From Acholoe squamosa (Eukaryota > Annelida > Polychaeta > Phyllodocida > Polynoidae): 64,000 bases of DNA. The notes under the pieces were generated by a model. It did not search any database and was not told the DNA's origin. It saw only the letters and a list, made by a program, of their open reading frames with translations. This document shows positions 1 through 9,770 of this stretch, piece by piece. Every line of letters begins with the position of its first letter. Position 1 is the stretch's first letter. The DNA lies in contig OX439039.1 in the NCBI GenBank assembly GCA_949317995.1, positions 53,744,785 through 53,808,784 of the forward strand, in the 5' to 3' direction. The position numbers were made by a program, and so were the translations under genes.

Positions 1-518
1 ATGGTACCGAAGTAGACGTGGAAGAAAGAAGAACCAGGAATGATGACAACATAAAATTGGGTGAACTCCGGTACAATTATAAAAGCACTCTGAAAGGGCC
101 ATGGTACAGGGGACTTTGGGAATGGGACGACTTAACCCCAGATAGCCAAAGATGAGTTCAAAAATAAAACTATAAATAAAAAACCAAGGCAAAGACTTAC
201 CCAACTGTCAGTGCTGGTCCTATCAGCCCTGACTGGTCGGTGGGTAAATTATACAGAACAGCAATGAACATTAGTCTCCTCAGTGTTCTAGCTAAACAAC
301 AAGAACTGGTCACATCAGCCCCCCCTCTACCCCAACCCCCGTTCCCACCCCTATACCCGATCCCCTCCCAACAAATAAACGATTGGTTCTATCAGTTACC
401 TAAACCTAGAATTTATCATCGACCTGTATTGAGCAATACTACACACACCAAGGAGCTATAACATAGGTTACCCCTGTGCTCTACCTCTCCCTACAGACCT
501 GTAACCTTAGTCACACCT
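1..518. other. Unassigned left edge
   Basis: I see no supported gene here. A 73-codon open frame (240-461) is proline-rich in a C-rich stretch and matches no family I know, so I treat it as chance. Confidence 0.5.
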
Positions 519-1542
519 GGGGCCTTTTTCTGTTCTGAAAACGAAGATTCTATATAATCTTTACATGTCTCAAGATTATAAAACGAATTTGTTTGATCTT
601 AAGAGAGTAGGCCTTTCTGAATGGATTCCCGTTTGACATTCTTTAAAGAATTCTAAACGGAGAAATGGTTTATACAAAACAAGAATAGATTACAAAAGAT
701 TAGTTGAAATAATCTTGAACCTCAAATAATCTAGAAGTTTTCTTTGAGAATTTTGGTGCAATGAAATTTGTGCCAAATTTTATATAATTGATGGGGATAT
801 ACCCCTGTGACATCATAAAAGGAAGGGAATTCCTTGGTCATGTGATCTTTGCAAGATTGTTTTTCAGAATTATCTTGAATCTGTAACGATTATTCTTTCC
901 AGAATGCATTGGAAAATAAACTACAGTAAAATATAGTTAACTACAAATTTATGATGGCATTGCAATCTAATATCTTACAATTATTACACTATGATCATGT
1001 GATACCTCAAGATTTTCTTTTAAACGTGTTCCCATTTCCCACAGTATTCCCCATAATATACATTCACAATCATGCTAATTTGGCTAAAAGAATTTAAAAC
1101 GATTATTGTTCAGTATTCTTTAAAACACAAATAATAGTGAACTTGATAAAAGCGTAATGAATGAATACATTTTTCATTTCAGCACTTCTATGGACTTAAA
1201 ACAAAACATACTTTTACCCTGAACTGTTATGTCTAAGGAATATACATTTTTAAGCATTTTGATATATTTAGTCCCAACTATTTTGCTCTGACCAAAACAG
1301 CCTTAAGAAAGACCTTTTAGCCAAATGAAGACTGGTAAAGATTATCTTAGATCATACCGATAATTCAAAAATAATCTTAAAAACCTATTTAGAAATGCCA
1401 AAAATCATTTACCAAAAGAACATTTTGAATAATCCTTTGCACAAATGGATAGATTGTTATATTTCCTTGAAAACACATTTAGAAACACAAAATCAAAACG
1501 AATTCGTTTATAATTCTCGTTTTCAAAACAGAAAAAGGCCCC
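519..1542. mobile_element. Candidate ~1-kb TIR element, non-coding
   Basis: The ends are inverted: GGGGCCTTTTTCTG at 519 onward faces its reverse complement, ending at 1542. The similarity continues for about 25 bases through a TGAAAACGA motif. The interior is AT-rich and has no long reading frame. I could not find a clear target-site duplication, so this is a candidate non-autonomous DNA transposon and its superfamily is unknown. Confidence 0.45.
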
Positions 1543-2140
1543 TGTACAGATAAGTATAATCTGGAGCTTGAGAACATTGGTACCTTGTCTCCTATAGTAT
1601 AGCCAATGTAATTTGTACCTTGGAGATGCGAACAACAGTGACTATCCCCGATGTGACTCCAAATTCAGCAGACTGCCTATTGATACTGCACATATTTATA
1701 CTAGTATAAGAGCCAAAACATGGTGAAACTATGACACTAAAACTGAAACAAAGAGCAAGAATTATATACACACAGCCAGTAACGAAGTTGTGATAGAGTA
1801 GCTAGATTTATCATAAGGGAGAGCTAGATGAAGACTAACTGCGCGGTTCTATCAAAATGGTCAATTGATCAAAATCAATGCACAGGGGACTTGCTTCTAT
1901 TTTTCTATATCGCTTGTAGATGGTATTCTTCCCCAGTGGCCTGGTAGGGGCGCATGAAATATTCCTTTATAAATTCTCTTTATACTTTTAAAGTATATCT
2001 CTAGAGTTGGCCATGGCGCGGATAGCATGTTACTACATGCTGATATTAGGTGAAGGATCTGGAATGTATAAGTGGTAAATTGCAGCGACCACATGTACTA
2101 TGGGTAAACTAACAAATCATATCAAAGCTAACTTTTTATT
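1543..2140. other. Intergenic, nothing recognised
   Basis: Open frames are short, on the minus strand, and look random. There is no repeat structure that I can support. Confidence 0.5.
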
Positions 2141-2362
2141 CCTTCCAATACTGATAAATCATGAGAGTCCGATAAAGGAACCTTTTTTCTCCACCCTGAT
2201 TTGTAAGAACATAGCTATGTAAGACAATGAGGGACCGGTCAACCCAAATTACCTTCCAATACTGATAAATCATGAGAGTCCGATAAAGGAACCTTTTTTC
2301 TCCACCCTGATTTGTAAGAACATAGCTATGTAAGACAATGAGGGACCGGTCAACCCAAATTA
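2141..2362. repeat. Perfect 111-bp tandem duplication
   Basis: 2141-2251 is repeated base for base at 2252-2362. Because 111 is a multiple of three, an 81-codon minus-strand frame runs through both copies and repeats its own peptide. That frame is a by-product of the duplication, not evidence of a gene. Zero divergence means a very recent duplication or an assembly error. Confidence 0.9.
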
Positions 2363-4652
2363 CCGTAAGGTGGAAGACCATTCACATGGTATTCAGCAAT
2401 AAAATTGTGTCAAACTCAAACTCGAACTCATTCAACGGATATATTATTGATATTGATGCCTATTCACCTGGGAGTAATGTGGATCGTGCATGTGTGTTAA
2501 ACAGATATTCTCAGACATAACCTTTTGGTATTTGTTCTAAGTGATAGTCGAAATGGCTGTAGGTTGGAGGGGGCGAGGAAAAAGCGAAAAATAGAGGGAA
2601 AGGGGAGGAGGGAGAGACCAGGGGTGCAGGCAAAGGGAAGAAAGGAGTGGTGTAGAGCAGTAGATATGTATCTCTAGGGCATGAGGAAGAGGACGGTATA
2701 CTTAAGGTAGGGAAAGAAGTAGAAGTAAATAGAGAAGAAAGCTGGGTACAATGAGGTAGAACCGAAAGGGCAAGGAAGGAGAAGGATGCACATGTAAAAA
2801 AGGAGAGTGAATGGTTGAGGGTTCAAAGGAGGCAGGAAGGAAGGGCCTTCAATATTGCAACCATGGAGGTGCTAACTTTAATTTGCTCTTTGACTTTTTT
2901 TAGCGAGGTCTCTTCGATCTTCTTCTGTAACTCCTCTCACTGACAATAGTGTACACTGCTTCTACCGGCTGTTATTTCCCTTGAAGAAACAAGCCATTAC
3001 ACGGTGGCTGAGTGATTGAGGATTTAATCTATCAATGCTGTTAAAAACACATGATCCCTTTTTGTGAACCAACAGCATTTCCTCACCCCCATTGAAATAG
3101 GATTTGACTGAGTAAAATTCAATTCTTCAAACAATAATCTAATAATCATCCTCATGTGCCCAGTATTTGTGTGCAATTAGGCTCGCTCAATATTTGATGA
3201 TGTTCAAACTATTGGCAAATCATGATTGATGTGCTTGTTGAGCACCAGTGGATGAGATAATGAAGTGTTTATCAGAATGGGGTCCACAGTCTGGGCCGCA
3301 GGTGGGTGCTGCCATTCTCGGGTAAGTGCTTTCATTAGCTGTTGTTAAGAGAATTGAAATTGAAGACGTCTGAGGGGCAAAGTATCGGAACTGCATCACT
3401 CTGCTTTAACTTAAGCAAACCTCCTTAGTCCGGAGGTCCCTGAACAAGAGGCAGGAAGTGAAGGAAACGTTGCCAAGCGTCAAATACACTCCCATTATGT
3501 AAGAAACCGTACATTAACTGAGGCAATAAAGGTCTCTTAGAGTTAACAATTGACAGCAATCCTCATTCGTGGTGAAAAAAATTAAGTATAGCTTTTTTAT
3601 ATAGCGCCATTTCCACCACACGATTTGTACTCTCTATCGGCCTCACAACTGAGTACCGATGTGGCATCAGGATCAGGTGGTGGAAAATGGACATTAAAGA
3701 ATCAATATATGACTTAATTCTGATGATTTTGAAGGCAGTTTTAAGACTGGCCCATGTAAAGTGAGCTAGATCAGTGCCAAGTCTGCCTATCGTCACTTTG
3801 CACTGTACCAATATTATTACTACCATGCTGCAATTTTACCCTACTAATTTGAATTGCCACATATATGAAGACCCTGGGTGAGTGATGACGCTCAGGTGGA
3901 CATGTTTTAGATAAAAGGTAGTGGAGAGAGTTAGTGATATGTAAGTCACTTTTTGCTTCGGTGTATTTTTTTCTTCATATTTGAGCTCTTTTGGGGCATG
4001 CCAACATGTAACAGTGAAGTTTAGCTACAAGTTAATTCAATATTTTAATTTTGTGTTCTTTCAATAAAACCACTGCGGAGAGGAGCGCTCACGTGACCAC
4101 TTCACAGTCACTACTTTACTGCAAGTCTTCAGTGCGTCATCACGTTGCTCAGAGACCATAACGATGCTCTGGTCAACGATGCAGGCTGCCAGGCAGTGAC
4201 AAAGTGTTCTGTGGGTCATCATTCAGAATTACAGCAAACCACATGCACATTGCATCCATACATATGTAAAAGAGTCATCCATTTACACAACCCAACGGGA
4301 AGTTTTTTTCCACAAAACTGACATTATACATATAAAGATTACCAGTCTATACGAAAAGTTTTTTCCCCCACACGCCAATCGGTCCTGCAGATCTTATTGT
4401 TCTGCAGGCCCGGACTGATATTGGCAGGACCAGATTCCTCAAAATCATTATTGCCAAGAAAGAAATGATAAAAAAACAATAATCAACTCACTATTTTAAT
4501 CATATACCCCTTAATTTGTGTATCTGAAAACCAAAATGTAGCCCAATGGCCCAATACTACAGCAAGACATTCGGTTGCGCAGTCTGGTCATTTCTGCAGG
4601 CCCGGCAGTGATTTTGACAGCAATGGCCTCAGTCCCATGAGTTTTCGTAAAT
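2363..4652. other. Intergenic; purine-rich tract and small repeated motifs
   Basis: 2566-2860 is strongly purine-rich (AG) on the plus strand. Around 4380-4620 the motif TTCTGCAGGCCCGG occurs twice about 190 bp apart, next to related GGTCCTGCAGAT-type sequence, which suggests a degenerate foldback repeat. I see no supported coding sequence. Confidence 0.45.
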
Positions 4653-4869
4653 AGTATATAGGGGTAAACTCAGCGCATGGAAACAGCTACTGAAATCGAT
4701 TTGACCTACTTACGGACCAGAAGTGACCTAGTTTTGAGACCGGAAGTGACCATTTATGGGCATGTGACCTACTTTCTCGAGCTCTGATTGGCTGAGAGCT
4801 AGGACCTCATCACCGGATAATCACATGATCACAACCAAAAAATCTAAACAAAAACAAACCGACCGAATG
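4653..4869 (+). repeat. Left Polinton terminal inverted repeat
   Basis: It reads AGTATATAGGGGTAAAC at the outer end and continues through repeated GTGACCTA motifs to a TGATCACAAC segment. The reverse complement of 17332-17528 matches it along nearly the whole length with scattered substitutions and small indels. Just inside, AACAAAAACAAACCGA occurs twice (about 4846-4906). Confidence 0.85.
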
Positions 4870-5681
4870 GTTGCCACAGTAGAAAACGTAAACAAAAACA
4901 AACCGAGTCTTGCCCAAGGTACACACACTGCCAGCTGCTGTAGCAGCCGGCTGCAGCTTGTCTATTTCTATAGTCGCCATGGGGTGTGGTTGGGGTGTGT
5001 TTGTACCTACAAGGTTTCTACTATGCAATAGTAACACATATGAAAAAAACAACTTTTATTTACACACACATGATGTTCTACAGCTACATGCTAATAGAGT
5101 TTTTAGTACAGTTCCAAGAACTTCCCGATTTTTCTTGTTGCTGGTGGTGTTTCAGATTCCAACATGCACACTTTTTCCTCCAACGTGGCCACCTCATTCA
5201 CCAACTTGTCTACGAGTTCCAGGACTAGTTCCACTATGACTTTTATTTGTTGCACATTGTTGTCCTCATCCATGGCTGGACTATGTTGTCCATTAGGTTT
5301 TTCAGTAGTTGAGAGAAGGTTTTCACTGTGTGAGAGGGGTCATTGCTTCAACATGCCTCTATGAGAAAGTGGATGCAGTGAGCCATACAGGTTTTGGCGT
5401 ACAGGTTCTGAAGTTGCGTTCTGTTGAAGTTTCCGCTCCTGTATAACGATTCCGATTAGAACTTGCGATGGGTTCTCAGTTTTGCTGCCTGCCCAAGCCA
5501 TTTTTTTTGTACCATAGCCAAGCGCACATGGGTAGGGATTTGACTGGTGTCCAGTTGAGTCCACCTGTAGTCTTGCGAACCACTGTTCAGCGTGTGCTTT
5601 GTCACTTTCCACCTCAATATGAAGTAGTTAAATGGCCTGAACTGCGGATTGACGACACATTTATTGTGAGTATTGACCACC
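4870..5681 (-). other. Polinton left interior, poorly preserved minus-strand frames
   Basis: Short minus-strand frames (about 5340-5612 and 5456-5794) follow on from the 195-aa conserved protein. A helical, charged segment is also readable on the minus strand near 5150-5330. None is long enough or similar enough to a Polinton family for me to name. This is probably the decayed remainder of one or two Polinton genes next to the left inverted repeat. Confidence 0.35.
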
Positions 5682-6269
5682 TCATTGTTGACTGAAAGAG
5701 ACATGTGACTTGACTGACAAACGATCTTGGTTGGTGAGGGGAGCGCATTCGCCCAATGAATACAGGTATTTGAAGTGAGTGGGCTTTTCCACACTTTGCT
5801 CGCTCCCTTTTTTTCCCCTCACTGCCTCCTTCTCACTAGGTGGGGTAATAGGATTTTCCTCAGGGCGAGCGGGAGGCAGCACACCTTGTAGCATAGGAGG
5901 GAATCTGGTTAAGACGACGACCCCTTCCCTGAGACAGTTCCGGAGGGTGACGTCCTTCGAACCAGTGAAATCCTTGTCGAAAACCCTCTGATATCTTTTC
6001 CCTCCTTGCAGATAGAGGAAGGGCGCTCGTTTGTTCAAGGCTCGCACGGTTGACTTGAGGGAGACGTTAGGGTCGTCGCCTTGGATGAGGAGCAAAGTTT
6101 CTTCTGTCGTGTTGTACCAAACAGTGGGACAGGATACTTCTTGAAGTGCACACTCCAAGGGTGAAGGTGTTTGGACGTATTCAGCCAGCAAAGTGTTATA
6201 CATTGTCAGAGTGTTGTCTGGAAACACGCTCATAGACGAGTTGCTGAGTAGGGTGAAGGTGAACGCCAT
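5682..6269 (-). CDS. Conserved Polinton protein of unknown function (195 aa)
   Basis: The start MAFTFTLLSNSSM and the following PDNTLTMYNTLL match the opening of a protein very common in Polintons and related elements, whose members begin with a similar FTxTLPSNSSM signature. The segment ending in TVWYNTTEE also matches, as members carry an aromatic W-Y-N motif there. The role is not known to me; a virion-associated role is often assumed for such genes. This frame is uninterrupted but shorter than the usual family length. After about residue 120 it changes to a Pro/Lys-rich tail without recognisable similarity, so it may be C-terminally truncated. Its start overlaps the end of the integrase relic by a few bases. 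Confidence 0.6.
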   Translation of the reverse strand: MAFTFTLLSNSSMSVFPDNTLTMYNTLLAEYVQTPSPLECALQEVSCPTVWYNTTEETLLLIQGDDPNVSLKSTVRALNKRAPFLYLQGGKRYQRVFDKDFTGSKDVTLRNCLREGVVVLTRFPPMLQGVLPPARPEENPITPPSEKEAVRGKKGSEQSVEKPTHFKYLYSLGECAPLTNQDRLSVKSHVSFSQQ

Positions 6270-6657
6270 ACCCGCATGTTCTTGGCTGGCTCCCAGGTGT
6301 CGAACTTGTCTCTGTATCCCTTCTACTTGATCAGCGCCTCTCTCTTTTTGCCTTTCCTGAAGGCTGTCAGTACATCTTCGGCTCTTTTGCTCTTTACGGG
6401 TTCGGCAAATCCGTATCTGGAAAAGACGTGTATCTCGACAAAAAAAGGTCCAGTTGCCATTGTTTATCTATTCCCCACATCTGTGTCTTTTGTCTGGGAA
6501 AATGTCTCTTGTAGGGTTTGTGTCTGGTGTAAGATTCCACCCCCTCTAAGACTTGTTCTATGTTTTTCCTTTGGGTATTCTTGAAGTGTTGGCTTTGTAG
6601 TTTAGATGCACTCGTGAAACTTGCCAGTTGTTTAGGATCAGTGTACAACTTGAGCAC
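6240..6657 (-). pseudogene. Polinton integrase relic (DDE core plus chromodomain), deleted
   Basis: The N-terminal part (6657-6394) has the linker SYTRHKPYKRHFPRQ followed by WGIDKQWQLDL, which holds the first catalytic Asp of Polinton integrases. In another frame the core continues with VFSRYGFAEPVKSKRAEDVL (about 6437-6370). It then jumps directly to a chromodomain segment, KGYRDKFDTWEPAKN (about 6320-6270), after an in-frame stop. The rest of the catalytic core, with the second Asp and the Glu, is missing. The gene is therefore frameshifted and internally deleted, and cannot encode an active integrase. It lies in the same minus-strand block as the ATPase. Confidence 0.85.
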
Positions 6658-6699
6658 TTCTTCAGAGCCTGGTGTGCCATTTTATTCTGTTCCACCCTG

Positions 6700-7519
6700 A
6701 TCCTTCTTGATCTAAGTCTATGCTTGTTATCCCCCTAGTCTTAGACAGGGGGGACTGCAAGTGGTGTCTCGACGTCCTAGCTCCTCGACCCTTTGCAAAA
6801 AGTTTCTTGTTTCTGACGTATTTCAAGGACGGATTCACCCGCTTCACGGCTTCAACAAACAGGTCGTGTCCCACAGGTTTCTGCTGGTCACAGATTTCTT
6901 TCGGCTAGCATCAGTCAAAAGTTCTGTTATGTTGCTACTGGCAACGGGTGCCCCATGTACATGTATTTTACCGTTTCAGTCCCAGTTGAGCACTTCTGCA
7001 TTTCCTCGTGTGAGGAGTTTCGTGTACAGTTTCCGAGTGGTAGCACGATAACTCGAAGGAACACGTCGTAATAATTCTTTTCCCCGAGGGAAAAGGCTGG
7101 TTTTGCCTTCCCTTCTCGTCCTCCTCATCCTCCTCTTCCTCCTCATCCTCCTCATACTCCTCGCGATCTAAGTCCCATTTGTCAGCCGAGGGGGACGATT
7201 GGTGGCATCGGTAAATTCTATGTTGTCGTCAGTGTCATCGTCACTGTTGTCATACTGCTGGGCCTGCTCGTTCTTGTCTTCATTCGGACTTGACATTTGA
7301 GGTCTCGTTCTTCTTATAGCCATCGCAAACAGTGTAAATTTTCTGCCTGTGGCCTTGGCTTTTTTTCATGAGAATAGAGCACTTCACCATGAGTTGGTTG
7401 TATCTCTGCAGTCTCTCTCTGGCTTTAAGGCTAGAGTCTCGGAGAACTTCTTGTGCCTTTCTCTGAAGGTGCGTCAACACCTCTAAGTCTCCCACCTTTG
7501 GTTGAAGACATTCTTTCAA
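6700..7519 (-). pseudogene. Polinton coiled-coil / acidic conserved protein, frameshifted
   Basis: Reading on the minus strand there are three blocks. The first is an N-terminal helical block (7519-7280) containing ARERLQRYNQLMVK, like the Polinton protein whose N-terminus ends in LYNQVLQRY. Next is a strongly acidic Asp/Glu tract from the GAGGA-repeat region (about 7210-7100). Last is a C-terminal domain (about 7075-6700) with VLNWDWNGKIHVHG, an ASNITELL motif, and after a frameshift PVGHDLFVEAVKRVNPSL. This order matches a widespread Polinton protein of unknown function with a C-terminal W-x-G...SNI-DL...P-GW/H domain. At least two frameshifts interrupt it. Confidence 0.65.
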
Positions 7520-7565
7520 GAGTTGCTTTTCGTAGTATCAATCTTGGACTGTGTCAGGCGGTGGA

Positions 7566-7665
7566 GCGATGGGAGCAGCAGCAGCAGCAGCAGCAGGAGC
7601 GGGAGGCGGAGCAGGAGCAGCAGCAGTGGTGGTGGTGGTGGTGGTGGTGGTGGCGGGAAGTCTGC
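7566..7665. repeat. GCA/GTG trinucleotide repeat tract
   Basis: Runs of GCA, then GGAGC-type, then GTG triplets. Any frame gives homopolymer-like peptides (Gln/Ser/Gly on plus, Pro/Leu on minus). It sits between Polinton genes and supports no protein of its own. Confidence 0.85.
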
Positions 7666-7884
7666 TCTCACCAGAGCCATCCTAGCATAAGACATCATTC
7701 AGCGACGGGTGGTGGCAGAAACCATGCCGGAAATCAAAGGTATGGCTATATCTAAAAGGCTGCCTAGGAATCCGCCTTCTTGCTTCAACACTTTGCTCTT
7801 TTGTTTCAAGGTTGTGTTGGGTTTAGTGACAGCTTTCAGTTGTTTCTTGTACGGCGATAAAATTTTGACTGCCTCCTCTTCATC

Positions 7885-8070
7885 TCACAGTAGGTTTTTG
7901 TTCGTCACGTTGATGCAAATTTGACTCATCACCCTGATCACCTCCTCCCTTAACCCTTTGATGATGTGAGTGCAGTCGGGCATGGAAAAATCGGAAATGT
8001 GCTTCAACAAGGCATAGTTTTTTCTCGGTAGCGCAACACCGCTTCTTTTAGACCGGTTAGCACTGATCAT
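7885..8070 (-). CDS. Small conserved Polinton protein (about 61 aa)
   Basis: Starting at the ATG at 8070, the protein is basic at its N-terminus. It then reads ALLKHISDFSMPDCTHIIKG and ends VMSQICINVTNKNLL. This pattern, LLK...I then an I-C-x-N-V motif near the end, fits the short Polinton protein located just after the packaging ATPase. An upstream in-frame ATG at 8121 overlaps the ATPase end and is less likely. The reading frame is open, but the protein is shorter than typical family members and may lack its basic C-terminal tail. The function is unknown to me. Confidence 0.55.
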   Translation of the reverse strand: MISANRSKRSGVALPRKNYALLKHISDFSMPDCTHIIKGLREEVIRVMSQICINVTNKNLL

Positions 8071-8074
8071 TTTC

Positions 8075-8690
8075 ACTTGTTCTTGACGTCCTTCTTGGGT
8101 ATGAAAACTAAGGTTTTCCAAGGGGTGGCAATGCTGTTTCTCACTCTGAAAGCATCAGGTGCAGCTTGCTTAAAGTCCAGCACTACGTATGAATGTTTTT
8201 CAGCATTATATAAGATTTCTGTCCGGGAAAGGCATGTTTGCCAATGTAGGACATTTGACTAGCGAGGGTTCTTGAAAACCATGAGATAGTGGGCATTTAA
8301 GCTCAAGATACTGTAAGCCAGGTTATTGAAGAAGAGGTTTTGCGTGATGAATATCACGCTCAAGTTTCTATGGTGAGATCCTACAGTAAACAGCTTCGTT
8401 ACAGTGGGAACGTATTCCAGATCCATCAAATCGTCGATGATGATCAGGCCTTGTTTTCGAATGTTCGAGCTTCTTCAAAAAGGAATTCGTCTGACAGGAG
8501 TCCCTTGTTGAAATTGATGCCTAACTTGACCATCTCGTCGAATCCAGGTTGCCATTGGCTGTAACAGTAGTGACTGCATGTACTTCAGGAGTCACTAAAT
8601 GTTTGAAATTCCTCAATAGGTTCAAAAACAAGTGACTCTTTCCACAGGAGGTGGGACTTGCTATTATAGTTAAAGAAAGAAGGTGAAAAA
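8075..8690 (-). pseudogene. Polinton packaging ATPase (FtsK/HerA-like) relic
   Basis: The minus strand shows a P-loop SPTSCGKSHLFLNLL near 8670-8620. After a stop and frame change come a Walker B-type LIIIDDL and a long conserved block: FTVGSHHRNLSVIFITQNLF, then LNAHYLMVFKNPR. Near 8200-8090 a further block, SYVVLDFKQAAPDAFR, matches the family C-terminus. In Polintons this ATPase is thought to package DNA into capsids. Here the first glycine of the P-loop is lost, several stops or frameshifts interrupt the gene, and the N-terminus is cut off by the TAGGG/CCCTA repeat block at 8690. Confidence 0.85.
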
Positions 8691-9121
8691 AGGTAGGTAG
8701 GGTAAGGTAAGGTAGGGTAGGGTAGGGTAAGGAAGGGTTGTTTAGATTATGTATGGTGCCCCCCATCCCATAAACCTACCTACCCCCTTTTTCCTACCCT
8801 ACCCTACCCTACCCTACCTTACCTTACCTTACCTTACCTTACCTTACCCTACCTACCTACCTACCTACCTACCTACCTGCCTACCTATCTACCTACCTAC
8901 CTACCTGAGGTTGTGAAGAAAAGGTAGGTAGGGTAAGGTAAGGTAGGGTAGGGTAGGGTTGGTTAGATTATGTATGGTGCCCCCCATCCCATAAACCTAC
9001 CTACCCCCTTTTTCCTACCCTACCCTACCCTACCCTACCCTACCTTACCTTACCTTACCTTACCCTACCTACCTACCTACCTATCTACCTACCTACCTAC
9101 CTACCTATCTACCTACCCACC
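8691..9121. repeat. Pentanucleotide TAGGG/CCCTA palindromic repeat, duplicated
   Basis: A TAGGG/TAAGG-rich stretch is followed by a unique spacer containing TATGGTGCCCCCCATCCCATA and then a CCCTA/CCTTA/CCTAC stretch. Each unit can therefore fold on itself. The whole unit occurs twice in tandem (about 8691-8910 and 8921-9121) with nearly identical spacers. The repeat is five bases, not the six-base animal telomere repeat. It sits exactly where the ATPase N-terminus should be. Confidence 0.85.
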
Positions 9122-9770
9122 TTACATAGATAGCAACAAAATGTTGTAATCCCTGGTGTGCCATGTGTTACAGACAGAGGGCAGGGGTGAACATATACAA
9201 AACAAACAGGGGGAGGGAAAGGGGGAGAACGACCGGCTGAACAGTGAGCAGCTGTGAGTAAACTCAATGGTAAGCCTACCATAGACGAACACAGACGTTC
9301 GGGATGAAAGAGCGATGTCTATGTGTACGTAATGGAGGGGAGGGAGTTGTGGAAGTGATGCATGAATAATTAGGTTGGGTGGAAGGTTTATAAGGAGTGT
9401 TCTCAGCTGCTTAGTGAACATCACTTTCACTTTCTACCCGACTACTGCTGCTGCTGCGGCTGCTGCTGCTGCTACTACTACCACTACTACTGATGCCATT
9501 GCTACTGATGCTGCCGCTCGCACTACTGCTGCTGTGCCTACGGATACTGTTGCTGGTTTTGTTGCAGCTGCTCCTGTCACAACTTAAAAAAGAAGACGTC
9601 GGACCAACTCAAATTTGTCAAGGACGACAGGCAATGGCAACAGCAACAACAATGAGTGGATCATGCAAAGAAGACTCTCCCTGACAATCAACCTTGTATA
9701 CCAGAGGGCGACCTTATGAAAGTGAGAAAAAGCTGCAGTGGTTGTTTTTTTTTTCACAACAAAAAAGAAA
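9122..9770. other. Polinton inter-gene region with CTG/ACT triplet repeats
   Basis: This lies between the divergently oriented ATPase and polymerase genes. 9440-9590 is a run of CTG, CTA and ACT triplets that gives an Ala/Thr-rich open frame, which I regard as spurious. A 102-codon minus-strand frame at 9122-9430 has no features I recognise. Confidence 0.5.

Noticed and set aside
2136..2381. 81-codon frame with an internal peptide repeat
   Set aside because: Caused by the 111-bp tandem duplication, whose length is a multiple of three.
7453..7755. Gln/Trp-rich protein on the plus strand
   Set aside because: Produced by trinucleotide repeats opposite the Polinton minus-strand genes; no domain and biased composition.
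8691..9121. Interstitial telomere repeats
   Set aside because: The unit is TAGGG/TAAGG (five bases) in both orientations, not the TTAGGG array of animal telomeres.
9375..9587. Ala/Thr-rich protein
   Set aside because: Pure triplet-repeat translation between two Polinton genes.
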